In this document: positions 40,584 to 50,150 of the stretch, piece after piece | Layout: every line of letters starts with the position of its first letter | Numbering within the stretch: position 1 is the first letter of the stretch | DNA from: Serinicoccus profundi | GTDB taxonomy: Bacteria; Actinomycetota; Actinomycetes; Actinomycetales; Dermatophilaceae | NCBI RefSeq assembly: GCF_008001015.1 | Contig: NZ_CP042862.1 | Span: 2,604,001 to 2,668,000 of the forward strand | Direction of reading: 5' to 3' | Length of the DNA stretch: 64,000 nucleotides | The notes under the pieces: generated by a model | The model's input: the letters and a program-made list of their open reading frames with translations, nothing else | Databases searched by the model: none | What the model was told of the DNA's origin: nothing | Translations under genes and position numbers: made by a program

Positions 40584-41048
40584 TCAGAGCAGGTCGGCGA
40601 GGGCGTCCGGGACGAGGCGGGGTAGGTCGGTGCCGGTGACGGAGCGCCGTACCCCCACGTCCGTCGGCGCGTCGAGCACCGGGAACGGCCCCCGGTCGAG
40701 CATCGCGCGGTCGAGGAAGCGCGCCTCGTGGACGACGATCCACTCGTGCCCCGGGCGGCCGTTGAAGACGAAGATGTTCTCGAGCACGCCCAGCCGCTGC
40801 CCCACCTCGAGCTTGGTGTCGAACTCCTCGCGGAACTCCCGCCGCAGCGCCTGCTCGGAGGTCTCGCCGAACTCGATGCCGCCTCCCGCCGGACGGTGCA
40901 GGACCTCCCCGCGGGCGGGGTCGAGGTACTCGGAGACGAACAACGCTCCGGTGTCTGGGTGGCGGATCAGCGCCAGGCTGAGCACCCGGACGTGCGTCGG
41001 CGGGAGGTAGTCGCTGGCGCTGGCCCCGGCCGCGGTCTCGGTGTCCAC
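40584..41048 (-). CDS. NUDIX hydrolase
   Basis: 154-residue pyrophosphohydrolase. The Nudix box is complete: [18 protein letters not shown] continues into REEFD, giving G-x5-E-x7-RE-x2-EE. It hydrolyses a nucleoside diphosphate linked to another group; which one cannot be told. GTG 41048 is chosen because the frame upstream runs into the ABC gene's promoter region. Divergent from the ABC exporter genes. Confidence 0.87.
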   Translation of the reverse strand: MDTETAAGASASDYLPPTHVRVLSLALIRHPDTGALFVSEYLDPARGEVLHRPAGGGIEFGETSEQALRREFREEFDTKLEVGQRLGVLENIFVFNGRPGHEWIVVHEARFLDRAMLDRGPFPVLDAPTDVGVRRSVTGTDLPRLVPDALADLL

Positions 41049-41071
41049 CGGCCAACTGTAGGGCTCAGGAG

Positions 41072-41077
41072 TAGCGT
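41072..41077 (+). promoter_or_regulatory. -10 element for a probably leaderless ABC exporter mRNA
   Basis: TAGCGT ends 7 bases before ATG 41085 in a 36-base divergent gap; no ribosome binding site is visible at the proper distance. Confidence 0.4.
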
Positions 41078-41084
41078 CGCCACC

Positions 41085-41975
41085 ATGAACGCCATCGAGC
41101 TGCGCGAGGTCACCAAGCGGTTCGGACGCACCACCGCGCTCGACGCCCTGTCGATGCAGGTGGCGGCCGGGGAGGTGCACGGATTCCTCGGGCCCAACGG
41201 CTCGGGCAAGTCGACGACGATCCGGGTGCTGCTCGGGCTGCTGCGCGCCGACTCGGGCACGACGCGCCTCCTCGGTGGTGACCCGTGGACGGACGCGCCG
41301 ACCCTGCACCGACGCCTGGCCTACGTGCCCGGCGACGTGGCCCTGTGGCCCAGCCTCACCGGAGGTGAGGTCATCGACCTGCTCGGGCGGCTGCGTGGCG
41401 GCACCGACCCCGCCCGCCGCGCCGCGCTGCTGGAGCGCTTCGACCTCGATCCGACCAAGAAGGGCACGACCTACTCCAAGGGCAACCGGCAGAAGGTTGC
41501 GCTCGTCGCGGCGCTCGCCTCCGACGTCGAGCTGCTCCTGCTCGACGAGCCGACCAGCGGCCTCGACCCGCTCATGGAGGCGCAGTTCCGCGCCGTCATC
41601 GGGGAGGAACGCGCGCGCGGACGCACCGTGCTCCTCTCCAGCCACATCCTGTCCGAGGTGGAGCACCTCTGCGACCGGGTCTCGATCATCCGCGCCGGGC
41701 AGATCGTGGAGTCCGGCACCCTCGCCGAGCTGCGCCACCTCACCCGCACCCTCGTCGTCGCCGAGCTCGCCGTGCCGGTCCCCCCGGGGGTCGCGACCGC
41801 GCCAGGCGTCCACGACGCCGAGGTGGACGGGCACCGGATCACCTGCCAGGTCGACGACACCGAGCTGGGCTCGGTCATGTCCCGTCTCTCGGCCCTCGGC
41901 ATCCGGTCGATCACCTCCACTCCCCCGACGCTGGAGGAGCTCTTCCTGCGCCACTACGACGAGTCCGGCCGATGA
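41085..41975 (+). CDS. ABC transporter ATP-binding protein
   Basis: Cytoplasmic ATPase of 296 residues for the exporter encoded by the next gene. Walker [10 protein letters not shown], signature YSKGNRQKV in place of the classic LSGGQ (a known variant in drug-exporter ATPases of this group), Walker [14 protein letters not shown] and the switch histidine in LLSSHIL. The last 80 residues are the DrrA-like extension. Stop overlaps the permease start (ATGA). Confidence 0.92.
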   Translation: MNAIELREVTKRFGRTTALDALSMQVAAGEVHGFLGPNGSGKSTTIRVLLGLLRADSGTTRLLGGDPWTDAPTLHRRLAYVPGDVALWPSLTGGEVIDLLGRLRGGTDPARRAALLERFDLDPTKKGTTYSKGNRQKVALVAALASDVELLLLDEPTSGLDPLMEAQFRAVIGEERARGRTVLLSSHILSEVEHLCDRVSIIRAGQIVESGTLAELRHLTRTLVVAELAVPVPPGVATAPGVHDAEVDGHRITCQVDDTELGSVMSRLSALGIRSITSTPPTLEELFLRHYDESGR

Positions 41976-43569
41976 CGGGTCTCGGCACCCTCCTGCGGCT
42001 GGCGCTGCGACGCGGTCGCTGGTTCTACCTCGCCTGGATCCTCGCCCTCACCGCGGTGGTGCCGCTCACGGCGGCGGCCTACGAGCAGATCATCGACCCC
42101 GCCAACGCCGACCTGCTCATCGCCACGATGACCAACAACCCGACCATGCGGGCGATGCTCGGGCCACCGCTCGACCTCACGACCGCGGGCGGCTTCACGG
42201 TATGGCGCGTGGGCACCTTCGTCGCCGCCATGGCCGGGATCATGGCTGTGCTCGGGGTCGTCCGCTCCACCCGCGCCGAGGAGGAGGACGGTCGCACCGA
42301 GCTGCTGCGCTCCGGCTCGACCGGTCGGCACGCGCCGCTCGTGGCCGGGGTGCTGCTCGCCCTGCTCGCCTGCGCGACGCTCGGGGTGCTCGTCGCGGTC
42401 GCGATGAGCGCGGTCGGGGCGCCGGTCGCCGGGTCGGTGGCCTTCGGTGCCGGACTCGCCCTGGTCGGCGCCACCTTCGCCGGCGTCGCGGCGGTGGCGG
42501 CCCAGCTCACCGCGTCGGCGCGCACCGCCTCGGCGCTGGGCCTGTGGACCCTCGCCGCGGCATACACCCTGCGCGCCGTCGCCGACGGCTCCGGCGACGA
42601 CGCCGTCCGGCAGCTCGCGTGGGGCTCTCCGGTGCAGTGGATGGCGCTGGCCCGACCGTATGCCGACGAGCGCTGGTGGGTGCTCGCGCTGCCGCCGCCG
42701 TGGCGACGCTGCTGCTCGTGGGGCTGGCCGTCGTGCTGGAGGCGCGGCGCGACCACGGCGCCGGTCTGTGGGCGGCCCGGCGCGGACGGGGTGAGGCCGC
42801 GGCGTCCTTCGCCAGCGCGGGGGCCCTGGCCCGACGGCTCCAGCGCGGCCAGGTGATCGGCTGGACGATCGGGCTGCTCCTCTTCGCGCTGGCGATGGGC
42901 TCGCTGTCGACGACCTTCGACGACATGCTGGAGCAGGTGCCCCAGCTGCGGGCGATCTTCGAGCGGGCGGGTGGCGGCGCGGAGCAGCTCGTGGAGGCGT
43001 TCTTCGTGGCGATGCTCTCGATCGTGGCGGTGCTCGTGGCGGTGGTCGCGGTCCAGCTCTTCTCCCGGCTCGCGGCCGAGGAGCAGCGGGGCCACGCCGA
43101 GCTGGTGCTCTCCACCGGGGCCACCCGCGGGCGCCTGCTGGGGGCATACCTCCTCGTCGCGGCGCTCGCGCCGGTGCTGCTCCTCGTCGCGGTCGGTGCC
43201 GTGCTCTCGCTCAACCAGGCCCGGACCACCGGCGAATGGGGCGTCGTGGGCGAGGTGGCCGGGGCCGGGGCGGCGCTCGCGCCCGGCGGTCTGGTGGTGC
43301 TGGGGATCGCCGTGCTGCTGCACGGGTGGGCGCCGCGACTGGCGTGGCTCACCTGGATCGTCGTCGGCTGGAGCCTGGCCATGGTGTGGGTCGGTGCCGC
43401 CCTCGACCTGCCCGAGTGGCTGACCGGGCTCACGCCGTGGTCGCCCCTGCCGCAGCTGCCGGTGGAGAAGATGGACTGGCCGGCCGTCCTCGGGATGCTC
43501 GGCCTGGCAGTGGTGCTCCTCGGGCTCGGGGCCGTGGGCTACCGCAGGCGCGACATCAGCGGCGCCTGA
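41972..43569 (+). pseudogene. ABC exporter permease (polyketide-exporter type), frameshifted
   Basis: Membrane partner of the preceding ATPase, with about 12 hydrophobic segments in two similar halves, as in large antibiotic-exporter permeases. The first half reads from ATG 41972 to about 42690; there one base is missing (CTCGCGCTGCCGCC), and the second half continues in another frame from AAVATLLLVGLAVVLEARR to the stop at 43569 (GYRRRDISGA). Corrected length is about 532 residues. An active exporter needs both halves, so sequence confirmation decides whether this pair works. Confidence 0.85.
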
Positions 43570-43578
43570 CCACCGGCC

Positions 43579-44313
43579 TCAGGGAAGCTCGCCCAGGAGC
43601 CGGATCAACCCCCTGATCGGCAGGCTCAGCAGACGCGCGGCCCCCACGAGGACGTCGAGGAACTCCAGCGCGTCGCCGATCCCGGCCATCACGTCGACCA
43701 CGTCCCCGGCCACCTCGCCCGCGCCGGCCCGGGCCTGGGCGTCCTGCGGCAGGGAGGTCGGGAAGTAGTGCAGGTCGGTGCGCAGCGTGTGCACGATGGT
43801 CGCCGCCCGATCAGCCAGGACCAGCGGATCCTCGTCGGGGAGCAGGGTCGGCAGCAGGTCGAGCTCGAAGGCCAGGGCGACGAGCAGCGCGGTATGCCGA
43901 TCAGGTCGGCGGTCGACCCCCAACGCCTCCCGCAGCAGGGCCCGGACACCGGCCTCGGGGTGGGCGTCGCGCGGCAGGTGCCGGCCGCGGAGTACCCAGC
44001 CCCGGCGCAGGACACCCTGCCCGCGCAGGCGACCGAGCAGCTGGGCCACCTCGGTCCGTCGCGGGTGCGGCATCTTCTCGGGACGGTGGCCGACGACGTC
44101 ACGGGCGACCCGCTCGAGGATCTCGTCACCCCCCGTCCCTCCCGGCACACCGTCCACGAGCACGCCGGAGTCGTCGAGGGCCAGCCGGCGCCGGGCCAGG
44201 AGGTCCACCACCAGCGCCACCCGGACCGCGCCCCGCACCGCGGGGCGACGGACGAGCCAGACCCCCCTGCGGTCGTCGAGGAGGAGCAGGATCAGCTCGT
44301 CGGCCAACAACAT
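43579..44313 (-). CDS. GPP34 (GOLPH3-like) family protein
   Basis: 244-residue protein starting MLLADELILLLLDDRRGV, the typical N-terminus of actinobacterial GOLPH3/GPP34 proteins. In eukaryotes the family binds phosphoinositides; the bacterial role is unknown, though many actinomycetes have several copies. ATG 44313 is chosen because the longer open frame upstream consists of the repeat region. It converges on the ABC permease with a 9-base gap. Confidence 0.82.
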   Translation of the reverse strand: MLLADELILLLLDDRRGVWLVRRPAVRGAVRVALVVDLLARRRLALDDSGVLVDGVPGGTGGDEILERVARDVVGHRPEKMPHPRRTEVAQLLGRLRGQGVLRRGWVLRGRHLPRDAHPEAGVRALLREALGVDRRPDRHTALLVALAFELDLLPTLLPDEDPLVLADRAATIVHTLRTDLHYFPTSLPQDAQARAGAGEVAGDVVDVMAGIGDALEFLDVLVGAARLLSLPIRGLIRLLGELP

Positions 44314-44396
44314 CGCCCCAGCGTAGGACGCCCCCCGCCCCGAGCGCCCCGTCCTCCACAGGCTCGACCATCGTGAGGACGCCGAGTATGCCCGCC

Positions 44397-44575
44397 GCAC
44401 CAACCTGAGCAAGCCGAGTCCTCCGGCTGCACCAACCTGAGCAAGCCGAGTCATCCGGCTGCACCATGGCCATGCTGCAGCGTGCAGACCCAGCTTGCTC
44501 AGGTCCCACATGGGCATCGCAGGCTTGCCCAGGTGCCGAGTGCGCATCGCGGGCGTGCCCAGGTCGGCAGAGTGT
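44397..44575. repeat. Inverted tandem repeat with ACCTGAGCAAGC core (family C)
   Basis: Between the GPP34 and HMG-CoA lyase genes (277-bp gap). Plus-oriented units begin at 44397, 44429 and (degenerate) 44461, exactly 32 bases apart, with core ACCTGAGCAAGC. Minus-oriented units with GCTTGCYCAGGT begin at 44493, 44523 and 44553, 30 bases apart. Both sets together can fold into a long imperfect hairpin. Confidence 0.75.
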
Positions 44576-44590
44576 CACCGGGCCAGGGGC

Positions 44591-45529
44591 TCAGCCGCCG
44601 GCGAGCGCCTTCACCACCCGCGAGGGTGCGGGGCGGCCGAGCTGGTCGGCCATCCAGGTGCTCGTCGCCACGAGCGCGTCGAGGTCCGCGCCGTGCTCGA
44701 TCCCGAGCCCGTCCAGCGCCCACACGAGATCCTCGGTCGCGAGGTTGCCGGTGGCCGACTTAGCGTAGGGGCACCCCCCGAGGCCGCCGGTCGAGGCGTC
44801 CACCACCTCGACCCCGCGGCGGATCGCGGTCATCGTGTTGGCCAGCGCCTGGCCGTAGGTGTCGTGGAAGTGGACGGCGACCTGCTGCATACCGATCCCT
44901 GCGTCGTCCAGAGCGTCGAGCAGCCGCAGGACGTGCCCGGTGGTGCCCACCCCGATGGTGTCCCCGATCGAGAGCTGGTCGCAGCCGAGGTCCATGAGGC
45001 GCGAGCAGACGTCGACGACCTGCTCGACCGGCACCGGGCCCTCCCAGGGGTCGCCGAAGCACATCGACACGTAGGCGCGCACCCACGCCCCGGCGTCGAG
45101 GGAGCGTTTGACGACGGGGGCGAACATCTCGATCGACTCGACGACCGAGCGGTTGAGGTTCTTCTGGGCGAAGGTCTCGGTGGCGCTGCCGAAGATCGCG
45201 ACCGACGTCACGCCCTTCTCCAGGGCCCGGTCGAGCCCGCGCTCGTTGGGCACGAGCACCGGCCGGTGCTGCCCGAGACCCGCGTCCCCCAGCAGGTCGA
45301 GGAGGTCCTCGGCGTCGCCGAGCTGGGGAACCCACCGCTGCGGGACGAAGCTCGTGAGCTCGACGGTCTCCAGGCCCGCGGCGAGCAGGCGTCGCACGAA
45401 CTCGGCCTTGACCCCGGTCGGCACGACGGTCTTCTCGTTCTGCAGGCCGTCCCGCGGCCCGACCTCGTAGATCGTGACCCGCTCGGGCAGTCCGGTCGTC
45501 GGCTCCGTCATCGGCAGCGCACGCGTCAT
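44591..45529 (-). CDS. mvaB: Hydroxymethylglutaryl-CoA lyase
   Basis: TIM-barrel lyase splitting HMG-CoA to acetyl-CoA and acetoacetate in leucine catabolism. Active-site segments: YEVGPRDGLQNE near residue 25, VHFHDTYGQALANT near residue 215, and the catalytic-cysteine loop GGLGGCPYAKSATGNLATED near residue 250. Length 312. No other leucine-degradation genes are in the window. ATG 45529 or 45511 may start it. Confidence 0.9.
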   Translation of the reverse strand: MTRALPMTEPTTGLPERVTIYEVGPRDGLQNEKTVVPTGVKAEFVRRLLAAGLETVELTSFVPQRWVPQLGDAEDLLDLLGDAGLGQHRPVLVPNERGLDRALEKGVTSVAIFGSATETFAQKNLNRSVVESIEMFAPVVKRSLDAGAWVRAYVSMCFGDPWEGPVPVEQVVDVCSRLMDLGCDQLSIGDTIGVGTTGHVLRLLDALDDAGIGMQQVAVHFHDTYGQALANTMTAIRRGVEVVDASTGGLGGCPYAKSATGNLATEDLVWALDGLGIEHGADLDALVATSTWMADQLGRPAPSRVVKALAGG

Positions 45530-45556
45530 GGCCTCAGCGTCTCAGATGGACGTGAC

Positions 45557-45716
45557 CCACCGAGCGCCGCAGATGGTCGCCCTCACACCCACCGAGCGCC
45601 GCAGATGGTCGCCCTCACACCCACCGAGCGCCGCAGATGGTCGCCCTCACACCCACCGAGCGCCGCAGATGGTCGCGCTGACACCCACCGAGCGCCGCAG
45701 ATCGTTGGATCCGAGC
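45557..45716 (+). repeat. 32-bp phased array, 5 plus-oriented units (family A)
   Basis: Units start at 45557, 45589, 45621, 45653 and 45685, exactly 32 bases apart. Each has CCACCGAGCGCCGCAGATGG followed by TCGC and an 8-base less conserved segment. The fifth is slightly degenerate. The 86 bases to the next array (45717-45802) show no gene. Confidence 0.92.
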
Positions 45717-45802
45717 CCGAGCAAGCAGCGGACGCTGCCTCGACGGCGCACCCGCCGTGCACCGGCATACTCAGAGATCGGCCGCGATCGTCATCTCTGC
45801 CA

Positions 45803-45962
45803 GCGACCATCTGCGACGCCCAGTCAGCGAACCAGCAACCATCTGCGACGCCCAGTCAGCGAACCAGCAACCATCTGCGACGCCCAGTCAGCGAACCAGC
45901 AACCATCTGCGACGCCCGGTCGGTGAGACAGCGACCATCTGCGACGCCCGGCGGGTAGGTCA
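45803..45962 (-). repeat. 32-bp phased array, 5 minus-oriented units (family A)
   Basis: Units start at 45803, 45835, 45867, 45899 and 45931, again exactly 32 apart, reading GCGACCATCTGCGACGCC on the plus strand. The last unit ends on the ribH stop codon, so the array is the beginning of the rib operon 3' region and can pair with the plus array 87 bases away. Confidence 0.92.
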
Positions 45963-46421
45963 GCGCAGCGCGAGGGCGGTCGCGATCGCCGCGGTCGCCG
46001 CCTCGTGCCCCTTGTCCTCCGAGGACCCGGGCAGCCCCGCCCGGTCGAGGGCCTGGGCCTCGTCGTCGCAGGTGAGGACCCCGAAGCCGACGGGCACACC
46101 CGTGTCGATGCTCACCTGGGTCAGCCCGGAGGTCGCCGCCTGACAGACGTAGTCGAAGTGCGGCGTCCCGCCCCGGATGACCACGCCGAGCGCGACGACG
46201 GCGTCGGCGCCCTCCCGGGCCAGGCGGGCGGCGGCCACCGGCAGCTCGAAGCTGCCCGGCACCCGCACCTCCCGCACGCCCTCGACGCCCGCGTCGGCCA
46301 GTGCCCGTCGGGCGCCGTCGAGCAGGCCGTCCATGACGGTGGTGTGCCAGGACGCGGCTACGACGACGACCCGCAGGCCGCGTCCGTCGACAGTGATCGT
46401 GGGTGCTCCGGCGCCGCTCAT
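45960..46421 (-). CDS. ribH: 6,7-dimethyl-8-ribityllumazine synthase
   Basis: Penultimate riboflavin enzyme; condenses the ribD product with the 3,4-dihydroxy-2-butanone phosphate made by RibBA. Visible motifs: [16 protein letters not shown] near residue 20, [11 protein letters not shown] near residue 53 and [13 protein letters not shown] with the catalytic histidine near residue 88. 153 residues, normal. AGGAG precedes ATG 46421, which overlaps the ribBA stop. Confidence 0.96.
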   Translation of the reverse strand: MSGAGAPTITVDGRGLRVVVVAASWHTTVMDGLLDGARRALADAGVEGVREVRVPGSFELPVAAARLAREGADAVVALGVVIRGGTPHFDYVCQAATSGLTQVSIDTGVPVGFGVLTCDDEAQALDRAGLPGSSEDKGHEAATAAIATALALR

Positions 46422-47737
46422 GCTGTGCTCCTCGTGTCGTGCGTGTGGGGTGCTGCTGTGGTGGGCAGTGGCTCGTGAGGCCCGTCGCCCGCGAACCCCT
46501 GGCCCGCAGGTTCGGTAGCGGGTGACGGTGCGGCCGACAGGTGCGGCGTGTGGCCGAGACGCTCCACCTTGGTGCGCAGGTATGCCGTCGCCTCGGCGGG
46601 CGCGGGGCGCCCCGATGGCACCGTCTCGGCGACGGTGAGCCCGAGGTCCGCGAGTGCCGCCACCTTGTCCGGGTTGTGGGTGAGCAGCCGCAGCGGCCGA
46701 TCTGCGAGACCGAGGTCCTCCAGGACGGCGGCGGCGACGGAGTAGTCCCGGGCGTCCACCGGCAGCCCCAGCGCCTCCTGCGCGGCGACGGTGTCGAGTC
46801 CCCCGTCCTGCACGGCATACGCGCGCAGCTTGTCGATGAGTCCGACCCCTCGCCCCTCGTGCCCGCGCAGGTAGACCACCGCGCCGCCCTCCCGGGCGAT
46901 GCGGGCGAGAGCGTCCTGCAGCTGCGGGCCGCAGTCGCACCGCCGCGAGCCGAGCGCCTCCCCGGTCAGGCACTCGGAGTGGACGCGCACGAGCGGGCTC
47001 GGGCCCGGATCGGGGCGCCCCAGGAGGGCGAGGTGCTCGGTGCCGGTCACGAGATCGCGGTATCCGTGCACGACGAGCTCACCGTGCTCGGTCGGCAGGG
47101 TCGAGCTGGCGAGCCGTTGCACCCGGTCGTACCGCTGGCGGTGGGCGACCAGCTCGTCGATCGTCAGGACCGGGAGGTCATGCTCGGCGGCGAGCGCGTG
47201 CACCTGCGGCCCGCGCAGCATATCGCCCCGGTCGTCGACGAGCTCACCGATGACACCGACCGGCTCGAGACCGGCGAGCCGGCACAGGTCGACGGTGGCC
47301 TCGGTGTGGCCTGGGCGGGCAAGGACTCCCCCGGCGCGGGCGCGCAGCGGGATGAGGTGGCCGGGGCGGCGCAGGTCCGCGGGCCGGGTCGTGGGGTCGG
47401 CGAGCACGCGCGCCGTGCGGCACCGGTCGGCGGCGCTGATGCCGGTGGTCACCCCCTCGGCGGCGTCCACGGTGATCGTGTATGCCGTGCGCAGCTCGTC
47501 CTCGTTGTCCCGCACCATGATCGGCAGCTCGAGACGGTCGGCGACTTCCGGAGGCATCGGCGCGCACAGGAAGCCGGAGGTGTGACGCACCGCCCAGCCG
47601 GTCCACTCCGGGGTGAGGGTCTGGGCGGCCAGCACGACGTCGCCCTCGTTCTCCCGGTCCTCGTCGTCGAGCACGAGCACGGGTCGACCCTCGCGCAACG
47701 CCATGACGGCGGCCTCGAGTCGGGGCGAGAGGCTCAT
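46418..47737 (-). CDS. ribBA: Bifunctional DHBP synthase / GTP cyclohydrolase II
   Basis: Fusion enzyme making both riboflavin precursors. The RibB half (1-210) has [13 protein letters not shown] and TTGISAADR; the RibA half shows the zinc motif [20 protein letters not shown] and [11 protein letters not shown]. After the core there are about 50 residues of Ala/Pro/Thr-rich tail. The ATG at 47737 overlaps the ribE stop; the open frame upstream is inside ribE. Confidence 0.95.
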   Translation of the reverse strand: MSLSPRLEAAVMALREGRPVLVLDDEDRENEGDVVLAAQTLTPEWTGWAVRHTSGFLCAPMPPEVADRLELPIMVRDNEDELRTAYTITVDAAEGVTTGISAADRCRTARVLADPTTRPADLRRPGHLIPLRARAGGVLARPGHTEATVDLCRLAGLEPVGVIGELVDDRGDMLRGPQVHALAAEHDLPVLTIDELVAHRQRYDRVQRLASSTLPTEHGELVVHGYRDLVTGTEHLALLGRPDPGPSPLVRVHSECLTGEALGSRRCDCGPQLQDALARIAREGGAVVYLRGHEGRGVGLIDKLRAYAVQDGGLDTVAAQEALGLPVDARDYSVAAAVLEDLGLADRPLRLLTHNPDKVAALADLGLTVAETVPSGRPAPAEATAYLRTKVERLGHTPHLSAAPSPATEPAGQGFAGDGPHEPLPTTAAPHTHDTRSTA

Positions 47738-48348
47738 GACCCGGCCTCCGCGGGGGCGAGGCGGGAGTCGAGCAGGCGCTCGGCATACTTCGCGAGCACG
47801 TCGACCTCGACGTTGAGCGCCTCCCCCGGCGTGCGTCGCCCGAGGGTCGTGAGGTCCAGCGTGGTCGGGATGAGGGACACCTCGAACCAGTCCGCTCCCA
47901 CCGCCGACACCGTGAGCGACACCCCGTCGAGGGCGACCGACCCCTTGTGCGCGACATACCGCGCGAGGTGGGGCGGGAGGGCGAGGCGGACGACCTCCCA
48001 CTTCTCGCCGGGCGTGCGGGACAGCACCGTGGTGGTGCCGTCGACGTGGCCCTGGACGATGTGCCCGCCGAGCCGGCCGGTGACCGGCAGCGAGCGCTCG
48101 AGGTTGACCGGGTCGCCCGCGGCGAGCGCGCCGAGGGTGGTGACGGCGAGGGTCTCGGCCATGACATCGGCGGTGAAACCGTCCTCGGTATGCCTCGTCA
48201 CGGTCAGGCAGACGCCGTTGACGGTGATCGAGGCGCCGTGGGTGGCGTCACTGGCCACGAGCGGGCCGCGGATCTCGACGACGCTGGAGTCGGGGCCGTC
48301 GGTGCGGGAGACGAGCGTGCCGAGCTCCTCGACGATGCCGGTGAACAT
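47734..48348 (-). CDS. ribE: Riboflavin synthase alpha chain
   Basis: Dismutates two molecules of 6,7-dimethyl-8-ribityllumazine to riboflavin. Two similar lumazine-binding domains begin at MFTGIVEELGT and at GGHIVQGHVDG, the second half repeating the fold. 204 residues, normal. Start overlaps the ribD stop by one base; third-to-last gene of the operon. Confidence 0.95.
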   Translation of the reverse strand: MFTGIVEELGTLVSRTDGPDSSVVEIRGPLVASDATHGASITVNGVCLTVTRHTEDGFTADVMAETLAVTTLGALAAGDPVNLERSLPVTGRLGGHIVQGHVDGTTTVLSRTPGEKWEVVRLALPPHLARYVAHKGSVALDGVSLTVSAVGADWFEVSLIPTTLDLTTLGRRTPGEALNVEVDVLAKYAERLLDSRLAPAEAGS

Positions 48349-49507
48349 CAGTCCTCCTGGGGGGTGGGGTCTGGGGTGGTGGAGGTCGCCTGCGTGCTGG
48401 ACGTCGACGTGGCGGGGTCGCTGGTGCTGTCCGCGGCGGTCCCGCCTGCGGTGGGCCGGAGCCGCAGCTGCAGGTCGGGGCCGAGCCGGGTGAGGTCGAC
48501 CAGGTCGAGCCGGGCGGCGTCGCTGATCGTGGTGATGCCGAGGTCGGGCACGGCGAGGGGGCCGGCGCCGAGGAGCGCGGGGGCGAGATGGACGAGCAGC
48601 TCGTCGACGAGCCCGGCCCGCCAGAACGCTCCGCCCAGCGTGGGCCCGCCCTCCAGGAGCACGCTGTGGACGCCGCGCTCGCGGAGCTCGTCGAGCACCC
48701 GGGCCGGGTCATGGGTGCGCAGATGCAGCACCGCGCCGCCCTCCGCAGACAGGGCACCGCCGGCGGCGAGGGCCAGCGCCGACCCCGCGGGCAGGTCGCG
48801 CTCCCCCACGACGACACGCAGGGGCTGGTCGGCCAGCAGGGTGCCGTCGGCGTCGCGGGCGGTGAGGCTGGGGTCGTCGGTGAGGGCGGTACCGGTGCCG
48901 ACGAGCACGGCCCCGACCTGGGAACGCACCTGGTGGGCGGCCCGGCGGGCCTCCGGCGAGGTGATCCACCGGCTGGTGCCGTCGGCGGCGGCGACCCGTC
49001 CGTCCAGGGTGCTGGCGACCTTCCACGTCACGTGGGGCCTCCCGAGCCGGGCCGCCCGCGCCCAGTCGGCGACGAGGTCCTCGGCCCCGGGGTGCGGCTG
49101 GTGGTCGACCCGCACCCGGCGGACGTCAGCGTCCGGGCACCGCCGCCGGCGCGCGTGGGGTCGGCGACGGCATACACGACGTGGGCGACGCCGGCCTCGA
49201 CGAGCGCCGTCGCGCAGGGAGGGGTGCGGCCGTGGTGGGAGCAGGGCTCGAGGGTGACGACGGCGGTCGCGCCCGCTGCGGCGGGTCCGGCGGCCGCAAG
49301 CGCAGCGGCCTCGGCGTGCGGGGTGCCCGCCCCGCCGTGGTGACCCTCGGCGAGGGTCGTGCCGTCGGGCGCGAGCAGGACGCAGCCGACCCGCGGGTTG
49401 GGGTCGTGGAGGGGGCCACGGCGGGCGAGCGCGACGGCACGGTCGAGGGCAGCCGCGATGGCGGCGGGGGGCGCGATGCGCCCGGGAGCGTGGGTGGTGC
49501 CCGTCAC
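48348..49507 (-). pseudogene. ribD: Riboflavin deaminase/reductase, single-base frameshift as assembled
   Basis: First gene of the rib operon. Deaminase half (from GTG 49507): zinc-binding HAEAAALAAAG and LEPCSHHGRTPPC. Reductase half (to 48348): PHVTWKVASTLDGRVAA and VLLEGGPTLGGAFW. The frame is lost at 49115-49117, where a C run is one base short; adding one base restores SAGVRVDHQPHPGAEDLVADWA. The start GTG has GGAGAGGA upstream. The C-terminal ~35 residues are Ser/Thr/Pro-rich. In a one-copy riboflavin pathway this lesion would cause auxotrophy, so a read error is likely. Confidence 0.9.
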
Positions 49508-49624
49508 CGGCGTCCTCTCCTGGTCAGCCCGGGGACGGACGAGGGAGGTTCGCAGGGAGGGCGGGTGCACGGCGCCCGGCGACGGCAGATGCCGACGGCC
49601 CGGGCGACGGGACGTCCCGTCGAC

Positions 49625-49752
49625 CCTCGCGCTGCCTCCCATCCGGACTTTCACCGTCGGTCCCGGAGTTTCACCAGGTCAACCGGCCGCTGGCTGCGGC
49701 CGGGTCGCGGACTGTCACCGCCGGTTCGGACTTGCACCGACCCCGGAGCGCG
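49625..49752 (-). promoter_or_regulatory. FMN riboswitch (RFN element)
   Basis: On the minus strand the conserved blocks appear in order: GGGGTCGGTGCAAGTCCGAA, CCGGCGGTGACAGTCCGCGA, a variable hairpin, GGTGAAACTCCGG, and GACGGTGAAAGTCCGGATGG, closing with GAGGCAGCGCGAGG. It lies about 120 bases before the ribD start and should repress the operon when FMN is high. Confidence 0.95.
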
Positions 49753-49794
49753 TATGTCGTTCCCCGCCAGTCTAGCTCTCGCCCGCCCCATCCC

Positions 49795-49890
49795 CCACCG
49801 AGCGTCGCAGATGGTTGCCAGGACACCCACCGAGCGTCGGAGATGGTCACCAGGACAGTCACCGGGCGTCGCAGATGGTTGCCAGCGTGA
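49795..49890 (+). repeat. 32-bp phased array, 3 plus-oriented units (family A)
   Basis: Units start at 49795, 49827 and 49859. They share ACCGRGCGTCGSAGATGGT. The array begins 40 bases beyond the riboswitch, that is, in the promoter-side region of the rib operon. Confidence 0.9.
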
Positions 49891-49918
49891 CCACGGGCGA
49901 CACCCGGTCGGGCCGTGC

Positions 49919-50078
49919 ACGACCATGTGCGACGCCCGGTCGGGTCGAGGACGACCATCTGCGGCGCTCGGTCAGGCCAGGCGCGACCATCTGCGACGCC
50001 CGGTCAGGCCAGGCACGACCATGTGCGGCGCTCGGTCAGGCCGTGAGCGACCATCTGCGGCGCTCGGTCGGAGGGGGT
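49919..50078 (-). repeat. 32-bp phased array, 5 minus-oriented units (family A)
   Basis: Units start at 49919, 49951, 49983, 50015 and 50047 with the plus-strand core GACCATSTGCGRCGCYCGGT. Only 28 bases separate it from the plus array. It ends about 70 bases before the XPB helicase start, so both divergent promoters must lie in or beside the arrays. Confidence 0.92.
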
Positions 50079-50134
50079 GGTTGGGTGCTGGCGCGGGTTG
50101 GCATTGGGCGCCGCGGAATGCGGAGGGCGCGGCA

Positions 50135-50140
50135 TACCGT
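50135..50140 (+). promoter_or_regulatory. Possible -10 element for the XPB helicase gene
   Basis: TACCGT (inside a GGCATACC word) ends 10 bases before ATG 50151; a TAGGTC follows it. No ribosome binding site is seen, so a leaderless or near-leaderless mRNA is likely. Confidence 0.35.
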
Positions 50141-50150
50141 TAGGTCCACG

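Noticed and set aside
43579-44547. 322-codon version of the GPP34 gene
   Set aside because: The extra N-terminus is translated repeat family C; the conserved start MLLADELI is at 44313.
45474-45926. Open reading frames running through the repeat arrays (also near 49.8, 60.0 and 61.5 kb)
   Set aside because: A 32-base period shifts the frame in each unit, and the apparent peptides are only a by-product of high GC. No ribosome binding sites or conserved proteins.
45557-50078. 32-bp arrays as CRISPR
   Set aside because: The conserved part is about 24 bases and the remaining 8 are too short and too similar to be spacers; arrays also switch orientation and no cas genes are present.
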